NCBI RefSeq assembly: GCF_009192765.1
Contig: NZ_VOHQ01000008.1
Span: 176,138 to 240,137, forward strand
Direction of reading: 5' to 3'
Length of the DNA: 64,000 bases
Origin: Agriterribacter humi
GTDB taxonomy: Bacteria > Bacteroidota > Bacteroidia > Chitinophagales > Chitinophagaceae
Shown: positions 26,073 to 36,038 of the stretch, in pieces
Numbering within the stretch: position 1 is the stretch's first letter
Layout of the letters: every line of letters starts with the position of its first letter
Notes under the pieces: model-generated
Databases searched by the model: none
Told to the model about the DNA's origin: nothing
Seen by the model: only the letters and a program-made list of their open reading frames with translations
Made by a program: the position numbers and the translations under genes

Positions 26073-27386
26073 ATGAGTTTTACAGTAGCTATAACAGGAA
26101 GACCAAACGTTGGCAAAAGCACTTTCTTTAATCGTATGCTTGAAGAAAGAAAAGCCATTGTGGATAATATAAGTGGTGTTACACGCGACCGGCAATATGG
26201 GGTGGCTGAGTGGAATGGCAAAAGCTTTAACCTTATTGATACGGGTGGTTTTGTGCACGACAGTACGGATATTTTTGAAACCGAAATTCGCAAGCAGGTA
26301 ACCATTGCCATAAATGAGGCCAATGCTATTGTATTTATGTGCGATGCGGCAACCGGTATTACCGCGCTGGATGAAGCCATGGTTAATATGTTGCGACAGT
26401 CAAAAAAACCCGTATTCCTGGTGGTGAATAAAGTGGATAACCCCGAGCGCATGCTGGATGCAACGGAATTTTACAGTATGGGTTTTGAACATATTCATTT
26501 CCTTTCCAGCATCAGCGGCAGTGGCACAGGTGAACTGCTGGATGACCTGGTGAAACTGATACCGGATGTGGATGATGACGAAGCGGGTGATAAAAATGCA
26601 CTGCCCAAATTCGCTATTATCGGTCAGCCCAATGTGGGAAAATCATCTCTCCTTAACGCGTTGGTGGGCGAGGAGCGAACGATTGTAAGTGATATTGCCG
26701 GCACCACAAGAGATACCATTCATACGCATTATAATTTATTTCAGAAAGAATTTATATTAATAGATACTGCCGGTATACGACGGAAGAATAAAGTAGAGGA
26801 GGACCTTGAGTTTTATTCTGTGATCAGAGCCATAAAGGCGCTGGATGAAGCGGATATATGTTTGTTGTTGCTGGATGCCACTAAAGGCATTACGGCACAG
26901 GATATTAATATTTTTTCCTTAGCGGTACGCAAAGGAAAGGGCATTGTATTGCTGGTGAACAAATGGGATCTCATGGAAAAAGCAACGCATACAGCCAGGG
27001 ATTATGAAAAAGAATTAAAGAATCGTTTGGCTCCATTTACCGATGTGCCGGTATTATTCATTTCGGTAAAAGATAAGCTCCGGATATTTAAAGTAATTGA
27101 AACTGCACTGCAGGTATATGAAAACCGGCAGCGCAAGGTACCTACTTCCAAACTCAATGATGTGATGCTGAAAGCTGTGGCATCTTATCATGCCCCGGTT
27201 GTAAGAGGCAATTCTATAAAAATAAAATATGCAACCCAATTACCCACAGTTGTACCCAGTTTTGCATTTTTCTGTAATTACCCCGATGATATCAAACAGC
27301 CCTACAAAAATTATCTGGAAAACCAGCTAAGAGCAAATTTTGATTTTAAAGGCGTGCCGGTGAGGGTGTTTTTCAGGAAGAAATAA
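26073..27386 (+). CDS. der: Ribosome biogenesis GTPase Der (EngA)
   Basis: 437 residues with two tandem G domains (GRPNVGKST near residue 8 and GQPNVGKSS near 185, NKVD and NKWD) and a C-terminal KH-like domain ending PVRVFFRKK. Der is needed for 50S assembly. Only a 59-bp gap built mainly of 7-bp repeats separates it from era, so the two are probably co-transcribed. Confidence 0.96.
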   Translation: MSFTVAITGRPNVGKSTFFNRMLEERKAIVDNISGVTRDRQYGVAEWNGKSFNLIDTGGFVHDSTDIFETEIRKQVTIAINEANAIVFMCDAATGITALDEAMVNMLRQSKKPVFLVVNKVDNPERMLDATEFYSMGFEHIHFLSSISGSGTGELLDDLVKLIPDVDDDEAGDKNALPKFAIIGQPNVGKSSLLNALVGEERTIVSDIAGTTRDTIHTHYNLFQKEFILIDTAGIRRKNKVEEDLEFYSVIRAIKALDEADICLLLLDATKGITAQDINIFSLAVRKGKGIVLLVNKWDLMEKATHTARDYEKELKNRLAPFTDVPVLFISVKDKLRIFKVIETALQVYENRQRKVPTSKLNDVMLKAVASYHAPVVRGNSIKIKYATQLPTVVPSFAFFCNYPDDIKQPYKNYLENQLRANFDFKGVPVRVFFRKK

Positions 27387-27411
27387 ATAATCCAACTCCT
27401 TTGGCGCCCAT

Positions 27412-28470
27412 TCACCATTCCGCCCTTGCATTTGCAGTTACCGATAAATCTGAAAAATCTTTTTCCAGGTATTTATAATAGGCGGTAATGGCAATCATGG
27501 CGGCATTATCAGTGCAGTATTCAAAGGCCGGAATAAATGTATTCCATTGCTGCTTTTCTCCCATCTCTTTAAAAGCTTTGCGTAAGCCACTATTGGCGGA
27601 TACGCCACCGGCCAAACAAATATTTTTAACGCCGGTTGTAATGGCTGCTTTTTTAAGCTTATTCAGTAAAATGGAAACGATGCGGGCCTGTATGGAAGCG
27701 CAGATGTCTGCAAGGTTGTCGTCAATGAATGATTTTCTTTCTGCTTCAGTAGATGAAAATATTTCTTTAAAAACATAGCTTTTCCCGGCATTTTGTAAAA
27801 AATATAAAATGGCTGTTTTAACCCCGCTGAAGCTGAAGTTAAAACCTGGTATCTGAGGTTCAGGAAACGGGAATCGTTTGGAATCTCCTTTTTTTGCATA
27901 TTGATCAATTAATGGACCACCAGGGTAAGGAAGTCCCAATAATTTAGCCGATTTATCAAAAGCTTCTCCTGCTGCATCATCTATGGTTTCACCTATTACT
28001 TCCATTTGCAGGGGCGATTTGCACAAAACGATCTGTGTATGTCCGCCGCTTACGGTTAAACATAAAAACGGGAAGGAAGGTTTGGGGTCATCAATTAAAT
28101 TAGACAGTACATGTGCCTGCATATGATGCACAGCAATTAATGGTTTGTTTAAGGCCAGTGCCAATGATTTGGCGAACTGCGATCCTACCAGCAACGAGCC
28201 GATCAAACCGGGCGATTGCGTAAACGCAATGGCATCCATCTCCTCCAGGCGGTGTCCGGCTTCATGTATTGCCGTATCCGTTACCGGCACTATGTTTTGC
28301 ATATGCGCTCTTGACGCCAGTTCAGGCACTACGCCACCGTATTGTTCATGTACTTTTTGAGAGGCGATAATATTGGAAAGTATTTTTCCATTCAAACAAA
28401 TACTTGCGGAAGTCTCATCGCATGAGGATTCAATAGCCAGGATGGAAATATCACCGGTAACTTTTTGCAT
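27412..28470 (-). CDS. tsaD: tRNA N6-adenosine threonylcarbamoyltransferase TsaD
   Basis: About 352 residues from the ATG at 28470 (a TTG two codons upstream is less likely). ILAIESSCDETSASI, the iron-binding HHMQAHVLSN, SGGHTQ and AGGVSANSGLR are all family motifs. With TsaB/C/E it makes t6A37 on ANN-decoding tRNAs. A TATTTTTG box ends 3 bp before the ATG, so the mRNA may be leaderless. It is convergent with der. Confidence 0.95.
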   Translation of the reverse strand: MQKVTGDISILAIESSCDETSASICLNGKILSNIIASQKVHEQYGGVVPELASRAHMQNIVPVTDTAIHEAGHRLEEMDAIAFTQSPGLIGSLLVGSQFAKSLALALNKPLIAVHHMQAHVLSNLIDDPKPSFPFLCLTVSGGHTQIVLCKSPLQMEVIGETIDDAAGEAFDKSAKLLGLPYPGGPLIDQYAKKGDSKRFPFPEPQIPGFNFSFSGVKTAILYFLQNAGKSYVFKEIFSSTEAERKSFIDDNLADICASIQARIVSILLNKLKKAAITTGVKNICLAGGVSANSGLRKAFKEMGEKQQWNTFIPAFEYCTDNAAMIAITAYYKYLEKDFSDLSVTANARAEW

Positions 28471-28522
28471 GTGCAAAAATAATGGATTATGCAGCTATTC
28501 AGCGCTAATAAAAGGCATCGGT

Positions 28523-28840
28523 CTATTGCTCTACGTAGCTGATTGATTTTATACTAACCGGCACAGAAACAGCCGCCGGAGTATATTTTGAAGAATCCAC
28601 ATTATAGCAGATCGTAACCCTTTGACCGGCGGCTAATATAATGTCTTCATTCATGGAAGATGGCTGTAATATTTTATTGTGCTCAGTTATTATGCCCAAA
28701 TAGCTTCCCAACGAATCTGTAATAAGTTCTATTTTGCCTGAAGCCTGGTTATTGCAAACAAAGTCATCTTTTTCTTTCGAAAAAATGAATAAAAGAAGAG
28801 AAGTAATGCCAAGGAACATTACGTATAAAAATTTTATCAT
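28523..28840 (-). CDS. Hypothetical exported protein (105 aa)
   Basis: An N-terminal hydrophobic helix (residues 3-20) is followed by a beta-rich domain (KIELITDSLGSYLGIITEHNKILQPS, RVTICYNVDSSKYTPAAVSVPV). It looks like a small periplasmic or membrane-anchored protein. No family is recognised; its neighbours on the same strand are tsaD and a MacB-like permease. Confidence 0.6.
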   Translation of the reverse strand: MIKFLYVMFLGITSLLLFIFSKEKDDFVCNNQASGKIELITDSLGSYLGIITEHNKILQPSSMNEDIILAAGQRVTICYNVDSSKYTPAAVSVPVSIKSISYVEQ

Positions 28841-28968
28841 AGGATAATTTTAATATTATTTTTAAAATGGTCCTGTTCCGATAACGAAAAAAGTGCAACT
28901 ATAGTATATAATGGTATACACTAAGGCTGAAAGGCATTAAACGATACCGGTTTATTTGAAAACAAAGC

Positions 28969-30228
28969 TTATTTAGACCGTATGGCTACTACGGGATCCA
29001 TACGGGCCGCAATAGTGGCAGGGATTATTCCGGCCAGCACACCAATGGCAATACAAATACTTACGGCAAGTGCCAGTATATTATAAGAAATATAAACATT
29101 AAAATTAAGCGGGCCGCTTAAAAGTTGGGCCATTAAAAATACCAGTATCAGACCAATAGCGCCACCAATGAAACAGATAAACGCCGATTCGAGCAGGAAT
29201 TCTGATAAAATAGTTCTGCTTTTGGCGCCAACGGCTTTTTTTAAGCCTATTATCGGTGTTCTTTCTCTTACCGTTACAAACATAATATTGGCAATTCCAA
29301 AAGCACCCACTACAAGGCTTAATAGCCCTATCAACCATCCGCCCAGCTTTACGCTGGAAAAAAGGTTGGTAACTGCATCGCTGAAATCGCTTACTGCATT
29401 TAATGAAAAATCATCTTCCGTTCCTGGACTTAAACGGTGAACTGCCCTTAGTGTTCCCCGAAGCTCATCTTTAAAAGCTTCAGTAGTTACATTGGGTTTG
29501 CCCTGTACCATAATGGTAGGGTTCGAGTACCGCTCTTCAAATATGGTTCTGAAGAACCGGTAAGATAAAATTACACAGTCATCAAAATTCCACCCGCTTA
29601 CCAATAAGCTTTTCCCTTGTTTTTTTATTACCCCTACAACATTTATTTTTTTGTTTTTTATAGTTATGGTTTTACCCAGCGCTCTTTCTGCTGAGCCAAA
29701 AAGTTTAGCAGCATTTTCATAACCCATTACACTGTTTGCCGATCCTCTTTCCATATCCGATAAGGTCAGATAACGTCCATATTCAATTTCAAACGGCTGG
29801 ATGGAATTGAATTCTTCTGTTACTCCGTACAAAGCAACATTCTGGATCATATCTTTTTCATGTATTACATTTTGCCCCTGAACCTGGAGGGTAAAAGCCA
29901 TATTGTCTATAGCATTGGTTTTAGCGCTAATGAAACGCATTTCATCGTATTTGGGGGAAGGCCGTTTTACATATTTCCACCAGGGGTATTCGCCATCCCC
30001 ACCTCCGGAATAATCCCATTTATCAATATAAATGGTATTAGAACCTAAACTGTTGATTCCCTCCTTGATATTTTTTTCAAGGCTGTCAACGGTGGTTAGC
30101 ACACCTATTATGCAAAATATACCAATGGTTACTCCAAATAATGAGAGGAACGTACGTAATTTATTATTTCTTAATTCCTGCCAGGCTAACCGAAAACTGG
30201 CAGCTAATATCTGGAGCGTTTTAAGCAT
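28969..30228 (-). CDS. ABC transporter permease, MacB/FtsX type
   Basis: 419 residues. One N-terminal membrane helix (about 24-45, after AWQELRNNKLRTFLSLFGV), a large periplasmic MacB_PCD domain, then three C-terminal helices (about 290-405) with GLKKAVGAKSRTI, the FtsX-family signature. Such permeases drive mechanotransmission or peptide/lipoprotein export with a separate ATPase, which is not adjacent here. It is 28 bp downstream of topA. Confidence 0.9.
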   Translation of the reverse strand: MLKTLQILAASFRLAWQELRNNKLRTFLSLFGVTIGIFCIIGVLTTVDSLEKNIKEGINSLGSNTIYIDKWDYSGGGDGEYPWWKYVKRPSPKYDEMRFISAKTNAIDNMAFTLQVQGQNVIHEKDMIQNVALYGVTEEFNSIQPFEIEYGRYLTLSDMERGSANSVMGYENAAKLFGSAERALGKTITIKNKKINVVGVIKKQGKSLLVSGWNFDDCVILSYRFFRTIFEERYSNPTIMVQGKPNVTTEAFKDELRGTLRAVHRLSPGTEDDFSLNAVSDFSDAVTNLFSSVKLGGWLIGLLSLVVGAFGIANIMFVTVRERTPIIGLKKAVGAKSRTILSEFLLESAFICFIGGAIGLILVFLMAQLLSGPLNFNVYISYNILALAVSICIAIGVLAGIIPATIAARMDPVVAIRSK

Positions 30229-30256
30229 ATATCAAAAGTAATGACATTACCCTTAA

Positions 30257-32605
30257 TTATGCTTTTTTCTTCCTTGCCGTTTTCTTCGGCGGGTTGGCCT
30301 TAAGTTCCTCTATCGTTTTAAGGGCTTCTTCTATTGTAAGATCCGCAACTCTTTCCTGCTGTTCTTTGCTGAGCTTATAATTGCGTAATCCCTGCTTCAG
30401 GTAAGGTCCGTAAGGTCCGCGCAAAACCTGTATTTTTTCTTTTTCAAAAACTTTAACCGTCCTTTCCTCTTTGGCTTTTCTTTTTTCAACAATAATAGGC
30501 GTGGCTTCTTCCAGTGTTATGCTGTAGGGGTCGAATTCTTTGTTAAGGGAATAAAACTTTTTATCGTGAGCTATATATGGTCCGAACTTTCCAATACTTA
30601 CCGTTACATCGGTATCTTCAAATTTACCTATGTTCCGTGGCAGCTTGAACAGATCCATAGCTTCCTCCAGCGATATGGTTTCAATGCTTTGGGTAGCTTT
30701 CAATTTGGCAAACCTGGGCTTTTCTTCACCCTCTGCGGCTGCACTGCCTATTTGCACCATTGGTCCGTAGCGCCCCATGCGGGCTATTACAGGTTTTCCG
30801 CTTTGGGTGTCAACGCCTAATTCCCTTTCTCCACTAATGCGTTCGGCAGTTTCAATAGTATTGTCTACATCTTTTTTAAAAGGGGCATAAAAATCGCCCA
30901 GCATTTTGTTCCACTTTATTTTTCCCTGCGCTACTTCATCAAATTCTTCTTCAATCCTGGCGGTAAAGCCATAATCCATAATGTCATCAAAATACTGTTT
31001 CAAAAAATCTGTTACAACAAGCCCAAGGTCGGTTGGAAAGAGTTTGGATTTTTCTGCACCCGTTGTTTCGTGTTCAGTAAGTTTTGTTATTTTATCCGCT
31101 TTCAGCAGCATTATGCGGTAATCTCTTTTAACGCCTTCTTTATCTCTTTTCTCAACGTACCCGCGTTTTAAAATAGTAGAAATGGTGGGTGCATAGGTAG
31201 AAGGACGTCCAATGCCCAGCTCTTCTAATTTTTTTACGAGTGACGCTTCGGTAAAGCGTGGAGCGGCTCTTGAAAACCGCTCAACAGCTTTCATTTCCCT
31301 AAATTCTACCTGTTGATTTACTTCAAGGGGTGGCAGCATGCCTTCTGTAGCTTCATCTTCGTTCATATCCTCTTCATCCCTGTCTTCGCGGTACACTTTT
31401 AAAAATCCTTCAAATTTCAGCACTTCTCCCTGTGCAGTAAGGTCCTCTTTATTGGTTGAGATACTGATCTTTGCTATGGTTTTTTCCAGTTCAGCATCTG
31501 CCATCTGGCTGGCCATTGTGCGTTTCCATACCAGTTCATACAGCTTACGGCAATCTGCATCGTCAACAGCAAGTGTTTCCATTGCGGTAGGGCGAATAGC
31601 TTCATGCGCTTCCTGTGCCGATTCGTTTTTATTTTTAAATTTCCGCACCTGCACATATTGCTTGCCGTACTGCGACTTGATTTTAGCGGAAATATCATTT
31701 ACCGCTGTTTCACTCAGGCTTACACTGTCGGTACGCATATAAGTAATATGCCCGTTTTCATACAGTTTCTGCGCCAGCAGCATCGTTCGGCTTACCGAAT
31801 AGCCCAATTTGCGGGAAGCCTCCTGCTGCAGGGTAGAGGTGGTAAAAGGAGCGGCAGGAGATTTTTTTGCTGGTTTTATCTGTATATCCCTTACGGTATA
31901 TTTTGCACCAATGCAGGTTTGTAAAAAACTTACGGCATCATCCGCCACGGAATAACGGCTGCCTTCGGCTTTAAAAGTTACCGGCTTGTTGCTGATGTCT
32001 TTTGCAGCAAATAATGCTTCTATTTTAAAAGTGCTAATGCTTTTGAATGCATTGATCTCTCTTTCCCGCTCGGCTATTAAACGCACCGCTACACTTTGCA
32101 CCCGCCCGGCGCTGAGGTTATTGCGCATACTCATTTTGCGCCAGAGCACCGGCGACAACTCAAATCCTACAATTCTGTCTAATATCCGGCGGGCCTGCTG
32201 GGCATTTACTAAGTTCATATCCAGTGTGCGTGGCGATCGAACAGCAGCCTGGATAGCAGGTTTGGTTATTTCATGAAAAACAATCCGTTTGGTTGTTGCG
32301 GGGTCCAATCCCAGCACTTCACATAAATGCCAGCTTATGGCTTCTCCTTCGCGGTCCTCATCCGTTGCCAGCCACACTTCACCGCTTTTCTTTGCCAGGC
32401 TCTTCAGTTCTTTTACTACCTTCTCTTTTTCTTCCGGGATAATGTAACGGGGTTCAAAGTGATTATTAACATCAATGCCCATATCGTTCTTCTCCAGGTC
32501 GCGGATATGTCCATAGCAGCTTTTAACCTCAAAATCTTCGCCGAGGATCTTTTCAATGGTTTTTGCCTTTGCCGGTGATTCTACTATCAATAAATTCTTT
32601 GCCAT
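30257..32605 (-). CDS. topA: DNA topoisomerase I (type IA)
   Basis: 782 residues. The TOPRIM domain opens AKNLLIVESPAKAKTIEKILG, and the active-site tyrosine is Y289 in GHITYMRTDS. Instead of cysteine zinc fingers, the C-terminus has topo C-repeat-like modules (GRYGPMVQIG, GKFGPYIAH, GPYGPYLKQG) and a Lys-rich tail KKTARKKKA. It relaxes negative supercoils. Normal Bacteroidota length. Confidence 0.96.
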   Translation of the reverse strand: MAKNLLIVESPAKAKTIEKILGEDFEVKSCYGHIRDLEKNDMGIDVNNHFEPRYIIPEEKEKVVKELKSLAKKSGEVWLATDEDREGEAISWHLCEVLGLDPATTKRIVFHEITKPAIQAAVRSPRTLDMNLVNAQQARRILDRIVGFELSPVLWRKMSMRNNLSAGRVQSVAVRLIAEREREINAFKSISTFKIEALFAAKDISNKPVTFKAEGSRYSVADDAVSFLQTCIGAKYTVRDIQIKPAKKSPAAPFTTSTLQQEASRKLGYSVSRTMLLAQKLYENGHITYMRTDSVSLSETAVNDISAKIKSQYGKQYVQVRKFKNKNESAQEAHEAIRPTAMETLAVDDADCRKLYELVWKRTMASQMADAELEKTIAKISISTNKEDLTAQGEVLKFEGFLKVYREDRDEEDMNEDEATEGMLPPLEVNQQVEFREMKAVERFSRAAPRFTEASLVKKLEELGIGRPSTYAPTISTILKRGYVEKRDKEGVKRDYRIMLLKADKITKLTEHETTGAEKSKLFPTDLGLVVTDFLKQYFDDIMDYGFTARIEEEFDEVAQGKIKWNKMLGDFYAPFKKDVDNTIETAERISGERELGVDTQSGKPVIARMGRYGPMVQIGSAAAEGEEKPRFAKLKATQSIETISLEEAMDLFKLPRNIGKFEDTDVTVSIGKFGPYIAHDKKFYSLNKEFDPYSITLEEATPIIVEKRKAKEERTVKVFEKEKIQVLRGPYGPYLKQGLRNYKLSKEQQERVADLTIEEALKTIEELKANPPKKTARKKKA

Positions 32606-32678
32606 GGTATTGCTTAAACTCGATGATTAATTGATGCAATATTAAAGTAAACCATTAAAAAACAAAAAAAACCATCAT

Positions 32679-33521
32679 TTATAAAAAGTGAAGAATGTGG
32701 TTTACGGTATGCTTGTCGCGGTATATTTTACGGTGACCCAAGCCATTGGAAATGATAAATTTAATATGTGGATGGTTGTCATTTTTAACTTTTTCAACAT
32801 CCCGCAAAGGGGTTATATCATCCTGTTCATCGTGCATCCATAATACATTAGCGCTTATGTTTTGCACGGCCCTTCGTATAGAAAAATATTCAGGTGGTAT
32901 GCCACTTTTATCCCTGACTAATTTGTCAAATGCCTGTCTTACTTTTCCATCCAGTTGAAGTAAATGGAAGAATCCGTCTATAGCAGTTGTGGTTTCCGTG
33001 GCAGGAGCAATCAAAACGATCCTGGTTTTTTCGTTATGCGGAACGGTTTCAAGCAGATGTGCAATGGCCAATCCACCAAAGGAATGTGCAATATAGGCAT
33101 CAAATGGCCCGTATTCGCTTACAATATGCTGAAGTGCCTGCACATATATGGGTAAAGTAATTTCTTTCCCGTCACTTTTGCCATGTGCCGGAGCATCAAA
33201 AGCAATAATCTCATACCCCTTGTCTGTTAAAGGAAGAACAAATCCATCAAAGTTTCGTGCGGAAGACTCAAAGCCGTGGACTATCAATATTTTTTTTGGC
33301 GAAGGATGGTTCCATCTGTAGCCATGAATGGACAGGTTGTTCATGCTAAACGAAACCAACTCCGCTTTTTTAATGATGGCAGATGGATTTTGCTGCTTTC
33401 CCCGTTGCGGGGTGCAAAATAATGTAAAAGCTTTTTTGGCTGCTTTTTGAGGTGAGATAAGAGCGATCAGTTGTAACCTGGCCCTGAGATATGTCAATGC
33501 AATTTTATGTGACAGTTTCAT
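32679..33521 (-). CDS. Alpha/beta hydrolase
   Basis: About 280 residues from ATG 33521 (the longer TTG start at 33551 adds ten poorly supported residues). ILIVHGFESSARNFDGFVLPL, nucleophile elbow AHSFGG, acid MHDEQDDITPL and catalytic His in GLGHRKIYRDK are visible. Cytoplasmic esterase/lipase-like enzyme of unknown substrate. Divergent from the DUF2520 gene. Confidence 0.82.
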   Translation of the reverse strand: MKLSHKIALTYLRARLQLIALISPQKAAKKAFTLFCTPQRGKQQNPSAIIKKAELVSFSMNNLSIHGYRWNHPSPKKILIVHGFESSARNFDGFVLPLTDKGYEIIAFDAPAHGKSDGKEITLPIYVQALQHIVSEYGPFDAYIAHSFGGLAIAHLLETVPHNEKTRIVLIAPATETTTAIDGFFHLLQLDGKVRQAFDKLVRDKSGIPPEYFSIRRAVQNISANVLWMHDEQDDITPLRDVEKVKNDNHPHIKFIISNGLGHRKIYRDKHTVNHILHFL

Positions 33522-33582
33522 TTGTGCGTGAATATCAATGACAAACAACAAAAATAAAGGAGTTTAGCGCTAATTTGCAATA

Positions 33583-34362
33583 ATGAAAATTGTTATAATA
33601 GGCACCGGAAATGTAGCAACAGCATTAGGACGAAAGATCGTGCAGTGCGGACACCATATTGTACAAGTTGCTGGTCGAAACGCAGCACATGCCCAAACCC
33701 TGGGGGTATTGTTGCATACACCGTACATTGATAATTTTTATGAGATTGCCGATGGTGCTGATATATATATAATAGCGGTTTCCGATACTGTCCTTACAGG
33801 TATAGAAAATTGGTTACCGGTAAAAATTAAAGGTATAGCAGTGCATACGGCAGGTTCCGTCAGTAAGATGGTATTGAAAAACGTTGCCGGCAGTTATGGT
33901 GTATTATACCCTTTACAAAGCTTGCGGAGCGACAGGCAGGCTGTTCCGGAAATGCCTTTATTAATAGATGCGGACTCACCAGGCACATTGCGAAGTATTC
34001 AAACCTTTGCAGCATCACTTTCCGGCAAAGTACAATTTGCGGATGATGCCTTAAGAGTGAAGCTGCACCTGAGTGCGGTTATCGCTAATAATTTTACCAA
34101 TTACCTGTATACGCTTACCCAGGATTTTTGTGCAAAGGAATCGCTTGATTTTTCACTCTTATTGCCGCTGCTGCATGAAACGGTTGACAGGTTGGAGCAA
34201 TATCCTGCCAAATTGATGCAAACCGGCCCGGCGATACGGAACGACAAGGATACCATAGCAAAACATTTATACCTATTAAAAGCGTACCCGGCGCTCTCCA
34301 GATTATATGCTGAGCTGTCAGGCAGTATTTCGGACTATTATGCTGAGCCAAAGGCGGGTTGA
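33583..34362 (+). CDS. Rossmann-like and DUF2520 domain protein
   Basis: 259 residues: an NAD(P)-binding Rossmann fold (MKIVIIGTGNVATALGRKI) followed by DUF2520 (about 125-255, starting LIDADSPGTL). The architecture resembles ProC/6PGDH-like oxidoreductases. Common in Bacteroidota with no proven substrate. Confidence 0.9.
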   Translation: MKIVIIGTGNVATALGRKIVQCGHHIVQVAGRNAAHAQTLGVLLHTPYIDNFYEIADGADIYIIAVSDTVLTGIENWLPVKIKGIAVHTAGSVSKMVLKNVAGSYGVLYPLQSLRSDRQAVPEMPLLIDADSPGTLRSIQTFAASLSGKVQFADDALRVKLHLSAVIANNFTNYLYTLTQDFCAKESLDFSLLLPLLHETVDRLEQYPAKLMQTGPAIRNDKDTIAKHLYLLKAYPALSRLYAELSGSISDYYAEPKAG

Positions 34363-34500
34363 ATTCAAATTCTAAATTAGGATCTCGCAGATCAGCCGCA
34401 AAGCATTATGGTGCTTTAACTTTTTTGTGTTGAGCAAATAGCAGTTGGGACTATAAACTCTGATAAAGCAAAAAGTAAAAAGAACGTTTATCTTCACGCC

Positions 34501-35463
34501 ATGAAACTGGCTGGCGCATTTTTAAGACTTATCAGGTATCCCAATCTTATATTTATTGGTATTACACAGTTTCTTTTTTATTTCTGCATTCTTTTTCCTG
34601 CCATACATCCGGAAGTGTTTTTTGCAGACGAATTCAGCCTGTTGCTTTTCCTTGTTGCTTCTTCTGTTAGCATTGCCGCGGGGGGATATGTGATAAATGA
34701 TTATTTTGATCTGAATATTGACCAGGTAAATAAACCCGAACGTATTGTGGTAGAAAAACATATTCACCGCAGATGGGCCATTATCTGGCATTGGGTATTT
34801 TCTACTGCCGGCGTGGTAATGGGGTTTTATATTTCTTTTATAACCCGCAACTGGCTTATTGGTTTTTCCAATGTAATATGTGTATTGTTGTTGTGGGTAT
34901 ACTCCACCACTTTCAAAAAAAAACTGCTGTCCGGCAATATCATTATTTCTTTGCTTACCGCATGGGTAGTGCTCGTGGTTTTCTTTTTCGTTGATTATTT
35001 TCCTGCAAGTATTATTCCCGGCCGGCAAATGCCGGCTGCCATTGATGAACAGGTACACCGGCGGATTATGCGGCTGGCCTTTTTATACGCGGGTTTTGCT
35101 TTTGTTATTTCACTTATACGCGAGGTAATAAAAGATATGGAAGATATGGAAGGTGATGCCCGTTATGGATGTAAAACCATGCCTGTGGTATGGGGTATAC
35201 CCGTGGCGAAAGCATTTACAGGCGCATGGCTGATGGTACTTACAGGTTCATTATTGGCCATACAATTTTATGCCATGTACCTGGGCTGGTGGTGGAGTAT
35301 TTTATATTGTACACTGCTGATCATTGTTCCACTGCTATGGATTGCAAGGAAACTATATGTGGCATCGGTTGCCGGAGATTACCATTACCTGAGCGGTGCG
35401 GTAAAGTTTGTCATGCTTGCCGGTATCCTGTCTATGATCTTCTTTAAAGTATATCAATCATGA
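34501..35463 (+). CDS. UbiA-family prenyltransferase (geranylgeranylglycerol-phosphate geranylgeranyltransferase-like)
   Basis: 320 residues with about eight transmembrane helices. The prenyl-diphosphate/Mg motifs are NDYFDLNID (about 73-81) and DMEDMEGD (about 214-221). Members of this subgroup in Bacteroidota are annotated as GGGP synthase-like, but the acceptor is unproven. Its stop overlaps the maf start by four bases (ATGA), so they are co-translated. Confidence 0.88.
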   Translation: MKLAGAFLRLIRYPNLIFIGITQFLFYFCILFPAIHPEVFFADEFSLLLFLVASSVSIAAGGYVINDYFDLNIDQVNKPERIVVEKHIHRRWAIIWHWVFSTAGVVMGFYISFITRNWLIGFSNVICVLLLWVYSTTFKKKLLSGNIIISLLTAWVVLVVFFFVDYFPASIIPGRQMPAAIDEQVHRRIMRLAFLYAGFAFVISLIREVIKDMEDMEGDARYGCKTMPVVWGIPVAKAFTGAWLMVLTGSLLAIQFYAMYLGWWWSILYCTLLIIVPLLWIARKLYVASVAGDYHYLSGAVKFVMLAGILSMIFFKVYQS

Positions 35464-36038
35464 AAAAAATAGTGCTTGCTTCGCAATCGCCAAGACGGAA
35501 ACAATTGCTGGAATGGGCGGAAGTTGATTTTGATATCATTGCTGAGGCAACAGATGAAAGTTTTCCTGATCACCTGACACCCAAAGAAGCTGCCATTCAT
35601 ATAGCCCGGCAAAAAGCGCTTGCGGTACAGGCAGGCCAGGTGTATAAAAGATATGAGCAGCATATTCCTGTACTGGCGGCGGATACAATAGTGGTATGCG
35701 AAGGAAGAATCATCGGCAAGCCGGCAGACCAGGAAGATGCCATCCGGGTCCTGCATATGTTGTCGGGCAAAAAACACGAGGTAATTACAGGAGTAGTCAT
35801 AGTAAATGGTAAAGAACAAAAAACATTTGCGGATATTACAGAAGTATGGTTTCATACATTAACCCGGGAACAAATTATTTTTTACGTGGAAAAATACAAG
35901 CCCTACGATAAAGCCGGTGCGTATGCCATACAGGAATGGATAGGCGTTGTGGGTATAGAACGCATTAACGGTGATTTTTATAATGTAATGGGTTTGCCGG
36001 TGAGCAGGGTAGTGAGGGAGTTGGAAGATTTGAGATGA
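35460..36038 (+). CDS. maf: Maf family nucleotide pyrophosphatase
   Basis: 192 residues. LASQSPRRKQLLEWA is the Maf signature, with AADTIVV, GKP and YKPYDKAGAYAIQEW completing the site. It hydrolyses modified or canonical nucleoside triphosphates (dTTP/UTP-type). Overlaps the prenyltransferase gene by 4 bp. Confidence 0.93.
   Translation: MKKIVLASQSPRRKQLLEWAEVDFDIIAEATDESFPDHLTPKEAAIHIARQKALAVQAGQVYKRYEQHIPVLAADTIVVCEGRIIGKPADQEDAIRVLHMLSGKKHEVITGVVIVNGKEQKTFADITEVWFHTLTREQIIFYVEKYKPYDKAGAYAIQEWIGVVGIERINGDFYNVMGLPVSRVVRELEDLR

Noticed and set aside
34980..35045. GCCGGC-type palindrome near CCGGCCGGCAAATGCCGGCTG
   Set aside because: It lies within the prenyltransferase coding frame with ordinary codons and is short; no clear relation to the inserted palindromes.
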